A stretch of 64,000 nt of DNA from Heliophilum fasciatum. GTDB taxonomy: Bacteria; Bacillota; Desulfitobacteriia; Heliobacteriales; Heliobacteriaceae. The stretch lies in the NCBI RefSeq assembly GCF_004341395.1, contig NZ_SLXT01000006.1, positions 93,688-157,687 of the forward strand, read 5' to 3'. Below are positions 24,554 to 32,718 of this stretch, one piece after another. Under the pieces are notes generated by a model that was not told the DNA's origin, did not search any database, and worked only from the letters and a program-made list of their open reading frames with translations. Position numbers and translations under genes: made by a program. Each line of letters begins with the position of its first letter. The first letter of the stretch is position 1.

Positions 24554-25537
24554 ATGAGACGCTACCTGATCATTGCGGGCAGCATTCTCGTTGTACTCAG
24601 CATCATCGCCATCGGTGTACCCTATGTGATCATCCATACCCAACGTCAACCCCTGCCGACAGAACCGCTGGTCACGATCGAACAAAAAGATGGAGCAATG
24701 CAACAAGTACCCATGGAAACCTATCTCATCGGTGTTCTGGCCGGTGAACTTTCCCCCAACGATCCCGAACAAGCGCTCTACGCCCAAGCCGTGGCCGCCC
24801 GCACCTATGCCTGGCGGAAAATCCAAGCCGGAGAAACATTAACCACGACCGTCAGCACCCAAGTCTGGCTGTCACCGGAAGAACGGCTAGCGCGCTGGGG
24901 TGTCCTGAAAACGCCAACCTACACGTATCATTTACAACGGGCGATCCAAGCCACGAGCGGACAAATTCTGACCCATCAAGGGCAGCCGATCCTGGCCGCT
25001 TTTCATGCTTCCTGTGGTGGAAAAACTGAAGATGCCAGTGAAGTCTGGGGACAGGTACGGCCTTATCTGATCAGTGTGCCCTGTTCCGAAGAAGACCAAG
25101 CCCACAACCAAAGTGTTCGTACGGTCCACTTTAGTTTGATCGATCTGGACGGACGCTTAGGGACGAATTTGCAGAACACAACGGCAGTGACGGCAGGGGG
25201 AACAAGCAAAAAGGCAAAAAAAGACGAATCCGCCATAGCCCAAGCCATGCTGCCGGCCGTGGCCATTACCGAAACAACACTAAGTGGCCGAGCCAAAACC
25301 GTGCGCATCGGTGAGCAGACGTGGCGGGCGACGGAACTGCGCAAGTTGCTCCAACTGCGCTCGACTGATCTCACACTGGCCTGGCAAGGAAACCAACTCC
25401 AGATCACTACCCGTGGCTACGGACATGCCGTCGGACTTTGTCAAGACGGCGCATGTTTGCTGGCCCAACAAGGAAAGGCCTACCAAGAAATCCTTCAGCA
25501 CTACTACCCCCATACGGAACTGCAAAAATTGTATTGA
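24554..25537 (+). CDS. spoIID: Stage II sporulation protein D
   Basis: Membrane-anchored lytic transglycosylase that drives septal peptidoglycan remodelling during forespore engulfment. The 327-residue protein has an N-terminal membrane helix (residues 4-26), METYLIGVLAGELS with the likely catalytic Glu, AVAARTYAW, and FHASCGGKTEDASEVWG, all SpoIID-family motifs. ATG 24554 is preferred over 24548 because AAAGGAG is 6 bases before it. A Ser/Thr/Lys-rich insert lies near residues 208-226. It is followed closely by spoIIID, as in Bacillus. Confidence 0.93.
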   Translation: MRRYLIIAGSILVVLSIIAIGVPYVIIHTQRQPLPTEPLVTIEQKDGAMQQVPMETYLIGVLAGELSPNDPEQALYAQAVAARTYAWRKIQAGETLTTTVSTQVWLSPEERLARWGVLKTPTYTYHLQRAIQATSGQILTHQGQPILAAFHASCGGKTEDASEVWGQVRPYLISVPCSEEDQAHNQSVRTVHFSLIDLDGRLGTNLQNTTAVTAGGTSKKAKKDESAIAQAMLPAVAITETTLSGRAKTVRIGEQTWRATELRKLLQLRSTDLTLAWQGNQLQITTRGYGHAVGLCQDGACLLAQQGKAYQEILQHYYPHTELQKLY

Positions 25538-25626
25538 TGCCTAGCGGGAACGGCCCGGCAGAATGTTCTTTTTTGCTTACCCCATCCATATAATCTACAG
25601 ATTTTTTGGGTGAGGGAGGGCCACTC

Positions 25627-25875
25627 ATGCAGGAATATATCCTCAAACGCGTCCTCGAAGTATCACAATACATTCTCGATTCGGCCGCGACTGTACGCCA
25701 AACGGCCAGCGTCTTTGGCGTGAGCAAAAGCACCATTCATAAAGATGTGACCGAACGCCTCCCCGGCGTCAATCCCCAGCTATCGGCCCAAGTCAAACAG
25801 ATCCTGGATCGCAACAAATCAGAACGCCATATCCGCGGCGGTGAAGCCACACGCAAAAAGTATCAAGACAACTGA
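25627..25875 (+). CDS. spoIIID: Stage III sporulation transcriptional regulator SpoIIID
   Basis: Small helix-turn-helix DNA-binding protein that switches mother-cell gene expression between sigma-E and sigma-K. The 82-residue protein begins MQEYILKRVLEVSQYIL, and its HTH is TVRQTASVFGVSKSTIHKDV (about residues 24-43). The basic C-terminus (RHIRGGEATRKKYQ) is typical. ATG 25627 is chosen; the frame is open from GTG 25606. A CATATAAT box at 25587-25594 resembles a sigma-E -10, but no convincing -35 was found. Confidence 0.94.
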   Translation: MQEYILKRVLEVSQYILDSAATVRQTASVFGVSKSTIHKDVTERLPGVNPQLSAQVKQILDRNKSERHIRGGEATRKKYQDN

Positions 25876-25924
25876 AATTTCCTGGCGAAGCGAAAGAAAA
25901 AAAAGCGAAGCGAACCGATTCCCC

Positions 25925-25953
25925 TTGGATCCAGCCAAATGACAGGGTATACT
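25925..25953 (+). promoter_or_regulatory. Sigma-A promoter for mbl
   Basis: TTGGAT (25925-25930), 17-base spacer, TATACT (25948-25953), 55 bases before the mbl start. A direct repeat GCGAAGCGAA lies just upstream at 25884-25893 and 25905-25914. Confidence 0.75.
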
Positions 25954-26008
25954 GTAGTTAGGGAAAAAACGCGTTTTTACGCTTCAGATGGACTAGGGGG
26001 ACAAGTTC

Positions 26009-27040
26009 GTGTTAGGCTTGACTGAAGATATTGGTATTGATCTTGGCACCGCAAGTGTGCTTGTTTTTGTCAAAGGCAAAGGCATTGTTTTGATGGAACC
26101 ATCGGTTGTAGCGATTAACAAAGATACAGGATCGATCATCGCTGTGGGTGAGGAAGCTCGGCGTATGCTGGGGCGTACACCGGGTAACATTGTCGCTATC
26201 CGCCCCTTGCGTGACGGCGTGATCGCTGACTATGATGTAACAGAGCGCATGTTGCGTTACTTTATTACCAAAGCTTGCGGAAAATCATTCTTTTTCAAAC
26301 CACGGGTGATGGTCTGCATTCCTTCCGGTGTAACCGGCGTGGAAGAGCGGGCCGTTCGCCAAGCGGCTATGCAAGCCGGTGCTCGCCAAGCCTACCTGAT
26401 CGAAGAACCACTGGCAGCGGCCTTAGGTGCCGGGCTGGAAATTTCCGAAGCATCGGGATCGATGATCGTCGACATCGGCGGAGGTACTACCGACATTGCC
26501 GTACTTTCCTTAGGCGGCATCGTCTGCTCCAAATCGTTGCGTGTCGGCGGTGATAAATTTGACGAATCGGTCGTTCGCTACATCCGCAAAGAACATTCCT
26601 TAATGATTGGTGAACGTACGGCCGAAGAACTGAAGATTAAAATCGGTACGGCCTATCCCTCGGGCCGTAAAGGGGACGACGCGGCCGATATTCGCGGTCG
26701 TGACCTGGTTACGGGCCTACCCAAAACGGTGCGCGTCAGTGCCATTGAGGCCTATCGCGCGATGCAAGAAAACATTGAAGCCGTTGTTTCCGGCGTTAAA
26801 GAAGTGCTGGAACGGACACCGCCGGAACTGGCTGCGGACATCATGAACAAAGGCATTGTCATGACCGGTGGCGGTTCCCTGCTGAACGGCCTCGATACGT
26901 TGATCGCCAAAGAAACACGTTTGCCCGTTCATGTGGCTGACGACGCCATCTCCTGTGTGGCTCTCGGTACAGGATTGGCGCTGGGCATGCTCAACTATCT
27001 CCATAAGGACAACATCATGTCCAAAAAAGTAATGATGTAA
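26009..27040 (+). CDS. mbl: MreB-like rod-shape protein Mbl
   Basis: Bacterial actin that guides cylindrical peptidoglycan synthesis. The 343-residue protein has the actin-fold motifs DIGIDLGTASVLVFVKGKG, VDIGGGTTDIAVLSLGG and MTGGGSLLNGLDTLI. The GTG start follows AGGGGGA. Its place after spoIIID and before flhO identifies it as Mbl rather than MreB, which usually sits with mreCD. galU follows after 10 bases, so the two are likely cotranscribed. Confidence 0.93.
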   Translation: MLGLTEDIGIDLGTASVLVFVKGKGIVLMEPSVVAINKDTGSIIAVGEEARRMLGRTPGNIVAIRPLRDGVIADYDVTERMLRYFITKACGKSFFFKPRVMVCIPSGVTGVEERAVRQAAMQAGARQAYLIEEPLAAALGAGLEISEASGSMIVDIGGGTTDIAVLSLGGIVCSKSLRVGGDKFDESVVRYIRKEHSLMIGERTAEELKIKIGTAYPSGRKGDDAADIRGRDLVTGLPKTVRVSAIEAYRAMQENIEAVVSGVKEVLERTPPELAADIMNKGIVMTGGGSLLNGLDTLIAKETRLPVHVADDAISCVALGTGLALGMLNYLHKDNIMSKKVMM

Positions 27041-27050
27041 AAAAGGATGA

Positions 27051-27953
27051 GTGCCTTTGAAACGCAAAGTACGGAAGGCCATCATACCCGCTGCCGGTTT
27101 AGGTACGCGCTTTTTGCCGGCAACCAAATCACAACCCAAGGAAATGCTACCGATTATCGATAAACCAACCATCCAGTTTATCATTGAAGAAGCGATTGCC
27201 GCCGGCATTGAAGATATCCTGATTGTGACGGGGCGGAGCAAACGGGCGATCGAAGATCATTTCGATCGCTCGATTGAACTGGAAGTTTTTTTAGAAGAGC
27301 GCCAGAAGTTTGACCTGCTCGACACGGTTCAGGAAATCGGACGACTTGCCGATATACATTATGTACGGCAAAAAGAACCGTTGGGACTCGGTCATGCCAT
27401 CTACTGCGCTCGCTCTTTTATCGGCCACGAGCCTTTTGCCGTGATGCTCGGTGATGACGTGATCCAGGGTGACATCCCTTGTATCGGCCAGATGATCGAA
27501 GCCTATGAACAAGTGGGCGGCACGATCGTCGGCGTGCAACCGATTCCGCCGGAGCATTCATCACGCTATGGCATCGTCGCCAAAAATCAACTTGTACGTC
27601 CGAATCTCTGGCAACTGCAAGCAATCGTTGAAAAGCCGAAGCCCGAGCAGGCCCCTTCCGACCTGGCCGTCATGGGGCGTTACATCATTGACCCGGCTGT
27701 CTTTGATGTCTTGGCAAGCCAGCGACCCGGTGCTGGCGGTGAGATTCAATTAACTGATGCTATTGATGCATTACATACTCAACACCACCAGCAGTTGTAT
27801 GCGTACATTTTCCAAGGCCGCCGTTATGACGTCGGTGACCGGATGGGGTATCTGGAAGCGACCGTTGATTTTGCCTTACAGCGCCCGGACCTTGCCCGCG
27901 ATTTCGCCGCCTATATGCAGCGAGCGCTACGTAATTATTCTGACCTTCCTTAA
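27051..27953 (+). CDS. galU: UTP-glucose-1-phosphate uridylyltransferase
   Basis: Makes UDP-glucose for glycolipids and wall or surface polysaccharides. The 300-residue protein has AAGLGTRFLPATKSQPKEML near the N-terminus and VEKPKPEQAPSDLAVMGRY, both diagnostic of GalU. GTG 27051 lies 4 bases after AAAGGA; a TTG two codons later is better spaced and cannot be ruled out. In Bacillus mbl is followed directly by flhO, so galU is an extra gene here. Confidence 0.94.
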   Translation: MPLKRKVRKAIIPAAGLGTRFLPATKSQPKEMLPIIDKPTIQFIIEEAIAAGIEDILIVTGRSKRAIEDHFDRSIELEVFLEERQKFDLLDTVQEIGRLADIHYVRQKEPLGLGHAIYCARSFIGHEPFAVMLGDDVIQGDIPCIGQMIEAYEQVGGTIVGVQPIPPEHSSRYGIVAKNQLVRPNLWQLQAIVEKPKPEQAPSDLAVMGRYIIDPAVFDVLASQRPGAGGEIQLTDAIDALHTQHHQQLYAYIFQGRRYDVGDRMGYLEATVDFALQRPDLARDFAAYMQRALRNYSDLP

Positions 27954-28033
27954 AGAAAGCAGTTCCCGAGTCACCGGCAACCAACAGCAATGGACAATGA
28001 AATGACCGACCGACTCATGGAGGAGGAATTGCT

Positions 28034-28858
28034 TTGATTCGTGGACTTTATACATCGGCAACCGGCATGCTGGTGCAGCAAAACAACCAAGATACCATCG
28101 CCAACAACTTGGCCAATGTGCAAACCACAGGCTTTCAAAAAGAACGGGCCGTCACCCGCCAATTTCCCCAATTACTGATTCGGCGTTTGGAAGACATGAG
28201 CCCTACCCGCATGGGTTTCGGTATCGGCCACGGCATCGCAATGAACGACCCTGCGCCGATCCTCGGTAACCTCGGTACGGGAGCGATGACTGACCAGATC
28301 TGGACGGATTACTCCCGTGCCGGCCTGCGAACTACCGGTAACCCTACAGACCTCGCGCTGAACGGCCGGGGATATTTTGTCATTCGCACGGACGGGGGCG
28401 ACCGTTATACGCGCAATGGAGCCTTTACGATGGGACCGGACGGGCGCTTGATGACCCAGTCCGGTGCCCCTGTTCAAGGGCAAGGTGGCGACATCATCAT
28501 CCCCCCAGCGAGCAACGTGGCCATTGATGAACAAGGCAACGTCAGTGCCAACGGGGAAGTGGTCGATCAACTGCGCATCGTTGATTTTCCTGATCCCCTG
28601 CCGGGCCAACCGGTTACCTTGGTCAAGCAAGGCGACAGCCTTTTTGCCGTAGCGGAAGGAGCTAACGCAACCCCGCAAGATTTGACCGGCCAAAACGGCC
28701 TCATCCGCGTCGGTGCGTTGGAAAACTCCAATGTCAATGTCGTTCAAGAGATGGTGCACATGATTGAGGCAGCGCGAGCCTATGAGGCCAATCAAAAAGC
28801 GATCACCGCCCAGGACGGAACCCTCGACAAAGTCTGCAACGAAGTAGGCCGTGCGTAG
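28034..28858 (+). CDS. flhO: Flagellar hook-basal body protein, FlhO type
   Basis: Flagellar rod/hook family protein (FlgF/FlgG superfamily). The 274-residue protein has the N-terminal D0 motif RGLYTSATGMLVQQNNQDTIANNLANVQTTGFQ (rod motif), a middle domain with NPTDLALNGRGYFVI, and the C-terminal D0 helix EMVHMIEAARAYEANQKAI. The TTG start follows GGAGGAGG. Paired with flhP downstream of mbl, as in Bacillus; they are probably distal rod components. Confidence 0.9.
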   Translation: MIRGLYTSATGMLVQQNNQDTIANNLANVQTTGFQKERAVTRQFPQLLIRRLEDMSPTRMGFGIGHGIAMNDPAPILGNLGTGAMTDQIWTDYSRAGLRTTGNPTDLALNGRGYFVIRTDGGDRYTRNGAFTMGPDGRLMTQSGAPVQGQGGDIIIPPASNVAIDEQGNVSANGEVVDQLRIVDFPDPLPGQPVTLVKQGDSLFAVAEGANATPQDLTGQNGLIRVGALENSNVNVVQEMVHMIEAARAYEANQKAITAQDGTLDKVCNEVGRA

Positions 28859-28899
28859 CCCAAGCACAAGCCGCCAACCGATCAAGGAGGTAACCCACC

Positions 28900-29676
28900 A
28901 TGATGCGTGCCCTCTATTCCGCCGCTTCCGGTATGAACGCACAGCAACTGAACATGGACACTATTTCCAACAACCTGGCCAACGTTAACACCTATGGCTA
29001 CAAAAAAGCCCGTGCAGAATTCAAAGATCTGCTGTATGCCAACTTGCGCAACGCAACGGCCCAAGTACCGACGGGGATGCAAGTCGGTTCCGGTGTTCGT
29101 CCCAGTTCCATCACCATCATCAATACAGGCGGCTCGTTAATCAACACTGGAAACCCCACCGATGTGGCCGTTTCCGGCGAAGGCTACTTCCGGGTGGTCA
29201 ATCCTGCTGATGATACCCGGCCCTACTACACCCGTGACGGCAGCTTCAAGCTTGATGCAGAAGGGTACCTCGTCAATGGTGATGGCCTGCGCTTAGACGG
29301 TGTCGATCCGATTCCACCGCGCTCATCGAATGTCAACATTGATAAGGATGGCCAAATCAGCTATGTGGAAAGCGGTGCGGCTACGGCCACAGCCGGTTCG
29401 AAGCTTCAGCTTTACACCTTCCCGAACCCCGCGGGTCTCGAACGCAAAGGCGGCAACCTGTTGATGCAGACCGATGCATCAGGAGAAGCCGGCGGTGGTG
29501 ATCCCAACACCGAAGACCGCGGTGGCATTGTGCAGGGGTTTTTGGAAGCATCGAACGTCCAAGTCGTGGAAGAGATGGTGGCCATGATCACGGCCCAGCG
29601 GGCCTATGAAGTGAGCACCAAAGCCATTCAAACGTCCGATGAAATGATGGGACAAGCCAATACGCTCAAACGATAA
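28900..29676 (+). CDS. flhP: Flagellar hook-basal body protein, FlhP/FlgG type
   Basis: Second FlgG-family rod protein, 258 residues, with MRALYSAASGMNAQQLNMDTISNNLANVNTYGYKK-type N-terminus, NPTDVAVSGEGYFRVV in the middle and EMVAMITAQRAYEVSTKAIQTSDEMM at the end, which is closer to classical FlgG than its neighbour. AAGGAGG precedes the ATG. The two paralogs are 41 bases apart. A strong terminator follows. Confidence 0.92.
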   Translation: MMRALYSAASGMNAQQLNMDTISNNLANVNTYGYKKARAEFKDLLYANLRNATAQVPTGMQVGSGVRPSSITIINTGGSLINTGNPTDVAVSGEGYFRVVNPADDTRPYYTRDGSFKLDAEGYLVNGDGLRLDGVDPIPPRSSNVNIDKDGQISYVESGAATATAGSKLQLYTFPNPAGLERKGGNLLMQTDASGEAGGGDPNTEDRGGIVQGFLEASNVQVVEEMVAMITAQRAYEVSTKAIQTSDEMMGQANTLKR

Positions 29677-29710
29677 ATCCCGACAACGCTAAACCCCGAG
29701 GATGAACGAA

Positions 29711-29738
29711 CACCGCCTGATGAGGCGGTGTTTTTTTT
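29711..29738 (+). terminator. Terminator after flhP
   Basis: Perfect 8-bp stem CACCGCCT (29711-29718) / AGGCGGTG (29723-29730), GATG loop, eight T (29731-29738). Confidence 0.95.
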
Positions 29739-29889
29739 ATGCCCTGCTGCAATTGGGCAACCACTAAAGAAACAGGGGCAACGAAAGCTTCCACATAAGC
29801 GCAGGAAAAACAGGAATTTGTCATCTTTTTGGCGAAGGAACAAAGATAACGCCAACAGCTACATGGCGTACAAACAGGAGGGTTACCCC

Positions 29890-32520
29890 ATGCACAAACG
29901 CCTTGTCGGCGGACTCCTCGCCATCAGCGTACTTGCCGCCCCGTTCAGTGGTTGGGCGGCGCCCGTAAAAACCTTTAGTGACGTAAGCACGGCGTTGCCG
30001 GAATACAGACCGATTACCAAGTTAGCCAGCCAAGGAGCGATCAAAGGCCGCGAAGACGGTACCTTCGGGCCGGCCGATCCGGTCAAACACCTGGAAGCCC
30101 TCGTTATGGTGCTACGCTTTTTTGGCTATGAAAAAACGGCCGATGCTGCCGGCAGCCAGCTAACGGCCGCCGACGAAGCGCGCTTTGGCGGCAAGGTACC
30201 CGCGTGGGGACGAGGGTACTTGGTTGTCGCCGGCAGTCAGAACTATATCGAGCCCGGTGAGCAGTTTAACTGGCAGCAAGGGGCATCCCGCGCTTGGATT
30301 GCCCGTACCCTGGTCAAAATGCTCGGCCATGACCAAAATGCCCAGGCCAAGATGAATCAACCGTTGACGTTTACCGATGACCACCAGATCCCGCCGGCGC
30401 TGCGCGGTTATATTGCGGCTGCGGTGGAACTGGGGTTAATTCGTGGTTATGAAGACGGCAGTTTTCAGCCCAACCGCACCGTATCGCGCGGCGAAATGGC
30501 CATCTTCCTCGATCGGGCCGAACGGCAGATGAAGCAACTGCCGCCCGGGGAAGCCCAAGCTACCGTCATTACCGCCCAAGACGGCGTGATCACCGCCATC
30601 GGCAGCGAAGGCCTCATGCTGAACTTGGCCTTAGATCCCAATGCGCGCATCTTTATCAAAGACAAACTGGGTACGGCTGCCGACTTGCAGCCGCAAGATC
30701 AAATTCGCTATATCAACAACGGCGATCAAGTGGTCTACGTGGAAGCCAGTCAGGGCATGACCACCACCAGCAGTACCTTGCGCGGTGAAGTGATCCAAAA
30801 CAACAGCACGACGGGGATGATCACGATCCGCAAAGCTGACGGCAGCCTGGGCAGCTACTTTTTAGCAACCGGCGTGAAAATCATCAATATGCTGGGGCAA
30901 CCGATGACATCTACCGGCATCACCGCCGGCACGGTCGTCCAGCTCAGCCTCAACCATGAAAGCAAAGCGTCGCAGATTCTGGTCGAAGCCAGCAGCCAAA
31001 ACAGCAGCCAAGGTACGATCGTCGATATCAATTTGGCGAGCAAACTTTTGATCATTGCCGATACGCCCAATCACTTGAGTACCTACATGCTAAGTGATAC
31101 AACGGCTGTGGAATACAAAGGCCAGCGCTTTGCCAGCGTCAGTGACCTGCGTAATGGCGATAAAATTGCCGTGGAAACCGATGGGGCGAACAGCGTCACT
31201 AAAATCACCGTCATTACCGCCCAAGATACCAATCAAATCGAAGGCACCGTCAGTTTGATCGACCGGGACAAGCGGATTGTCACGATCAAAGCAGGCAGCA
31301 GCCTCTATGCCTATGAAGTACCCAGCACCACGTCAGTGCAGTTCAGCGACGGGACCAAAGCCGGCTTTGATCAGATCTACGCCGGAGACAGCGTCACCGT
31401 GGCCGTGAACAACGGCGCCGTCACCAAGCTGACGGTCAACAAAACCGGGACAACAACAGGCATCGTCGGGAAAATCGTTTCGGTCGATACGGATCGGCGT
31501 CTGTTGATCGTCAAAGATCCCCAAGGCCAACTGCGCTCTTACGACATTAAGGATCCAGTGATTCTCGATATCGAAGGGATTAGCAGTCCCAGACTGACCC
31601 ACCTGGCCATTGACAGCATGATCGAATTCCAGTTGATCGATGAAAAAGTCAGCTATATCAAAGTGCGCAACACCACCGAATGCGTCGTCACCCGTGTGGA
31701 CAGTGACAGCCATTTGATCACCTTGCGTGATCTGACCGGTGTGGAAAAGAACTACTTGGTCAGTGATGACGTGGAAGTGCAGATCTACAAACGCTCCGGC
31801 GAAGACCTCGGGGACGTCAACGTCAACGATCGTGTCAAAGTGCGCATTACCGGTGACATCGTCGAGCAGATCAAAGTGCAGACCTTCCTGAGTGGTCAGA
31901 TCACCGACCGATCCGAAAGCAGCAACAATGTCTACATCAAAGATACCAACGATGACGAGCGGTCCTATCAGATCGGCAGCGACATTGACTTGGTGGTTCC
32001 CAACCAACCGGACGCCCGGGTGGCCGATCTCACGCGCGGTCAATGGGCCGTCGTTACCTATTGGGGTAATACGCCCGAAGTGGTGACGATTCAGGAACCG
32101 GTCAGCGGGGAGGTAACGGCTGTCGATGCCGGCTACGGCAAAATTACCGTTCGTCAATATGACGGTACCTTGCGTGTTTGTGCCGTCGCACCGACGCTAA
32201 AAGTCGAGAAGAACGGTGAAACCACCGGCGCATTAAGCACCATCACCACCGGTGACCGGGTCCAACTGATCTTAGACAACCAAGCCCGCGTCTTCCGGGC
32301 CAGCGCCACCCGCAAAGTCACCGGCACCGTTACCGGCATCAATCGCGGCACCAAAGAAATCCTGATCAACGATACCTATCTTGGTTATCTGGTGGACAGC
32401 AACACCTATGTGCTGCAAAAGGGTGTACGTAAAACCTTCGATGATATTCAGCACAAACAAAATGTCACCATCTACTACTTGCCCGGTTACAAAGCATTGG
32501 AAGTTCTCCTGCCGAACTGA
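29890..32520 (+). CDS. SLH-domain protein with tandem beta-repeat modules
   Basis: 876-residue secreted surface protein. Residues 1-26 are a signal peptide ending GWAAP. Three SLH domains follow (about 29-72, 95-145 and 158-210), of which the third, with GLIRGYEDGSFQPNRTVSRGEMA, is the clearest. SLH domains bind pyruvylated secondary cell wall polymer, so this end anchors the protein. The rest, about 223-876, is a string of roughly eight or nine repeats of about 70 residues. Each has the pattern G-x-V/I, a short beta hairpin ending in a Tyr-Xaa-Val/Leu pair, then a DL-xx-GD-xV element. The repeats resemble DUF5666-like beta modules, but this is not certain. AGGAGG at 29876-29882 fixes the start. 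It opens the envelope island. Confidence 0.85.
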   Translation: MHKRLVGGLLAISVLAAPFSGWAAPVKTFSDVSTALPEYRPITKLASQGAIKGREDGTFGPADPVKHLEALVMVLRFFGYEKTADAAGSQLTAADEARFGGKVPAWGRGYLVVAGSQNYIEPGEQFNWQQGASRAWIARTLVKMLGHDQNAQAKMNQPLTFTDDHQIPPALRGYIAAAVELGLIRGYEDGSFQPNRTVSRGEMAIFLDRAERQMKQLPPGEAQATVITAQDGVITAIGSEGLMLNLALDPNARIFIKDKLGTAADLQPQDQIRYINNGDQVVYVEASQGMTTTSSTLRGEVIQNNSTTGMITIRKADGSLGSYFLATGVKIINMLGQPMTSTGITAGTVVQLSLNHESKASQILVEASSQNSSQGTIVDINLASKLLIIADTPNHLSTYMLSDTTAVEYKGQRFASVSDLRNGDKIAVETDGANSVTKITVITAQDTNQIEGTVSLIDRDKRIVTIKAGSSLYAYEVPSTTSVQFSDGTKAGFDQIYAGDSVTVAVNNGAVTKLTVNKTGTTTGIVGKIVSVDTDRRLLIVKDPQGQLRSYDIKDPVILDIEGISSPRLTHLAIDSMIEFQLIDEKVSYIKVRNTTECVVTRVDSDSHLITLRDLTGVEKNYLVSDDVEVQIYKRSGEDLGDVNVNDRVKVRITGDIVEQIKVQTFLSGQITDRSESSNNVYIKDTNDDERSYQIGSDIDLVVPNQPDARVADLTRGQWAVVTYWGNTPEVVTIQEPVSGEVTAVDAGYGKITVRQYDGTLRVCAVAPTLKVEKNGETTGALSTITTGDRVQLILDNQARVFRASATRKVTGTVTGINRGTKEILINDTYLGYLVDSNTYVLQKGVRKTFDDIQHKQNVTIYYLPGYKALEVLLPN

Positions 32521-32530
32521 TATCGTCAAG

Positions 32531-32571
32531 ACAAATGACCTCCCGGCGATCTTGTTGGTGAGGTCATTTGT
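32531..32571 (+). terminator. Inverted repeat, possible terminator after the first SLH gene
   Basis: Perfect 12-bp arms ACAAATGACCTC (32531-32542) and GAGGTCATTTGT (32560-32571) with a 17-base loop. There is no T-run, so termination is uncertain. Confidence 0.5.
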
Positions 32572-32718
32572 CGATTCCGCCCCTTACGTAAAGTGCCGGG
32601 ACCGTTTTGTCGATAAAGAAGATAAGGGATGTTAGGACTGTTTCAGGAATTCGTTTCCAGGGGCTATGGCGTAAAGAACCATGGCGCGTAAAGAACCATC
32701 CAAGGAAGGAGCATTTCC

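Noticed and set aside
29739..29830. Possible c-di-GMP-I riboswitch upstream of the first SLH gene (GGGCAACC and GGGGCAACGAAAGC pieces).
   Set aside because: The conserved GGGACGCAAAGC core and the GNRA-capped stem are not present; the similarity is limited to short purine-rich words.
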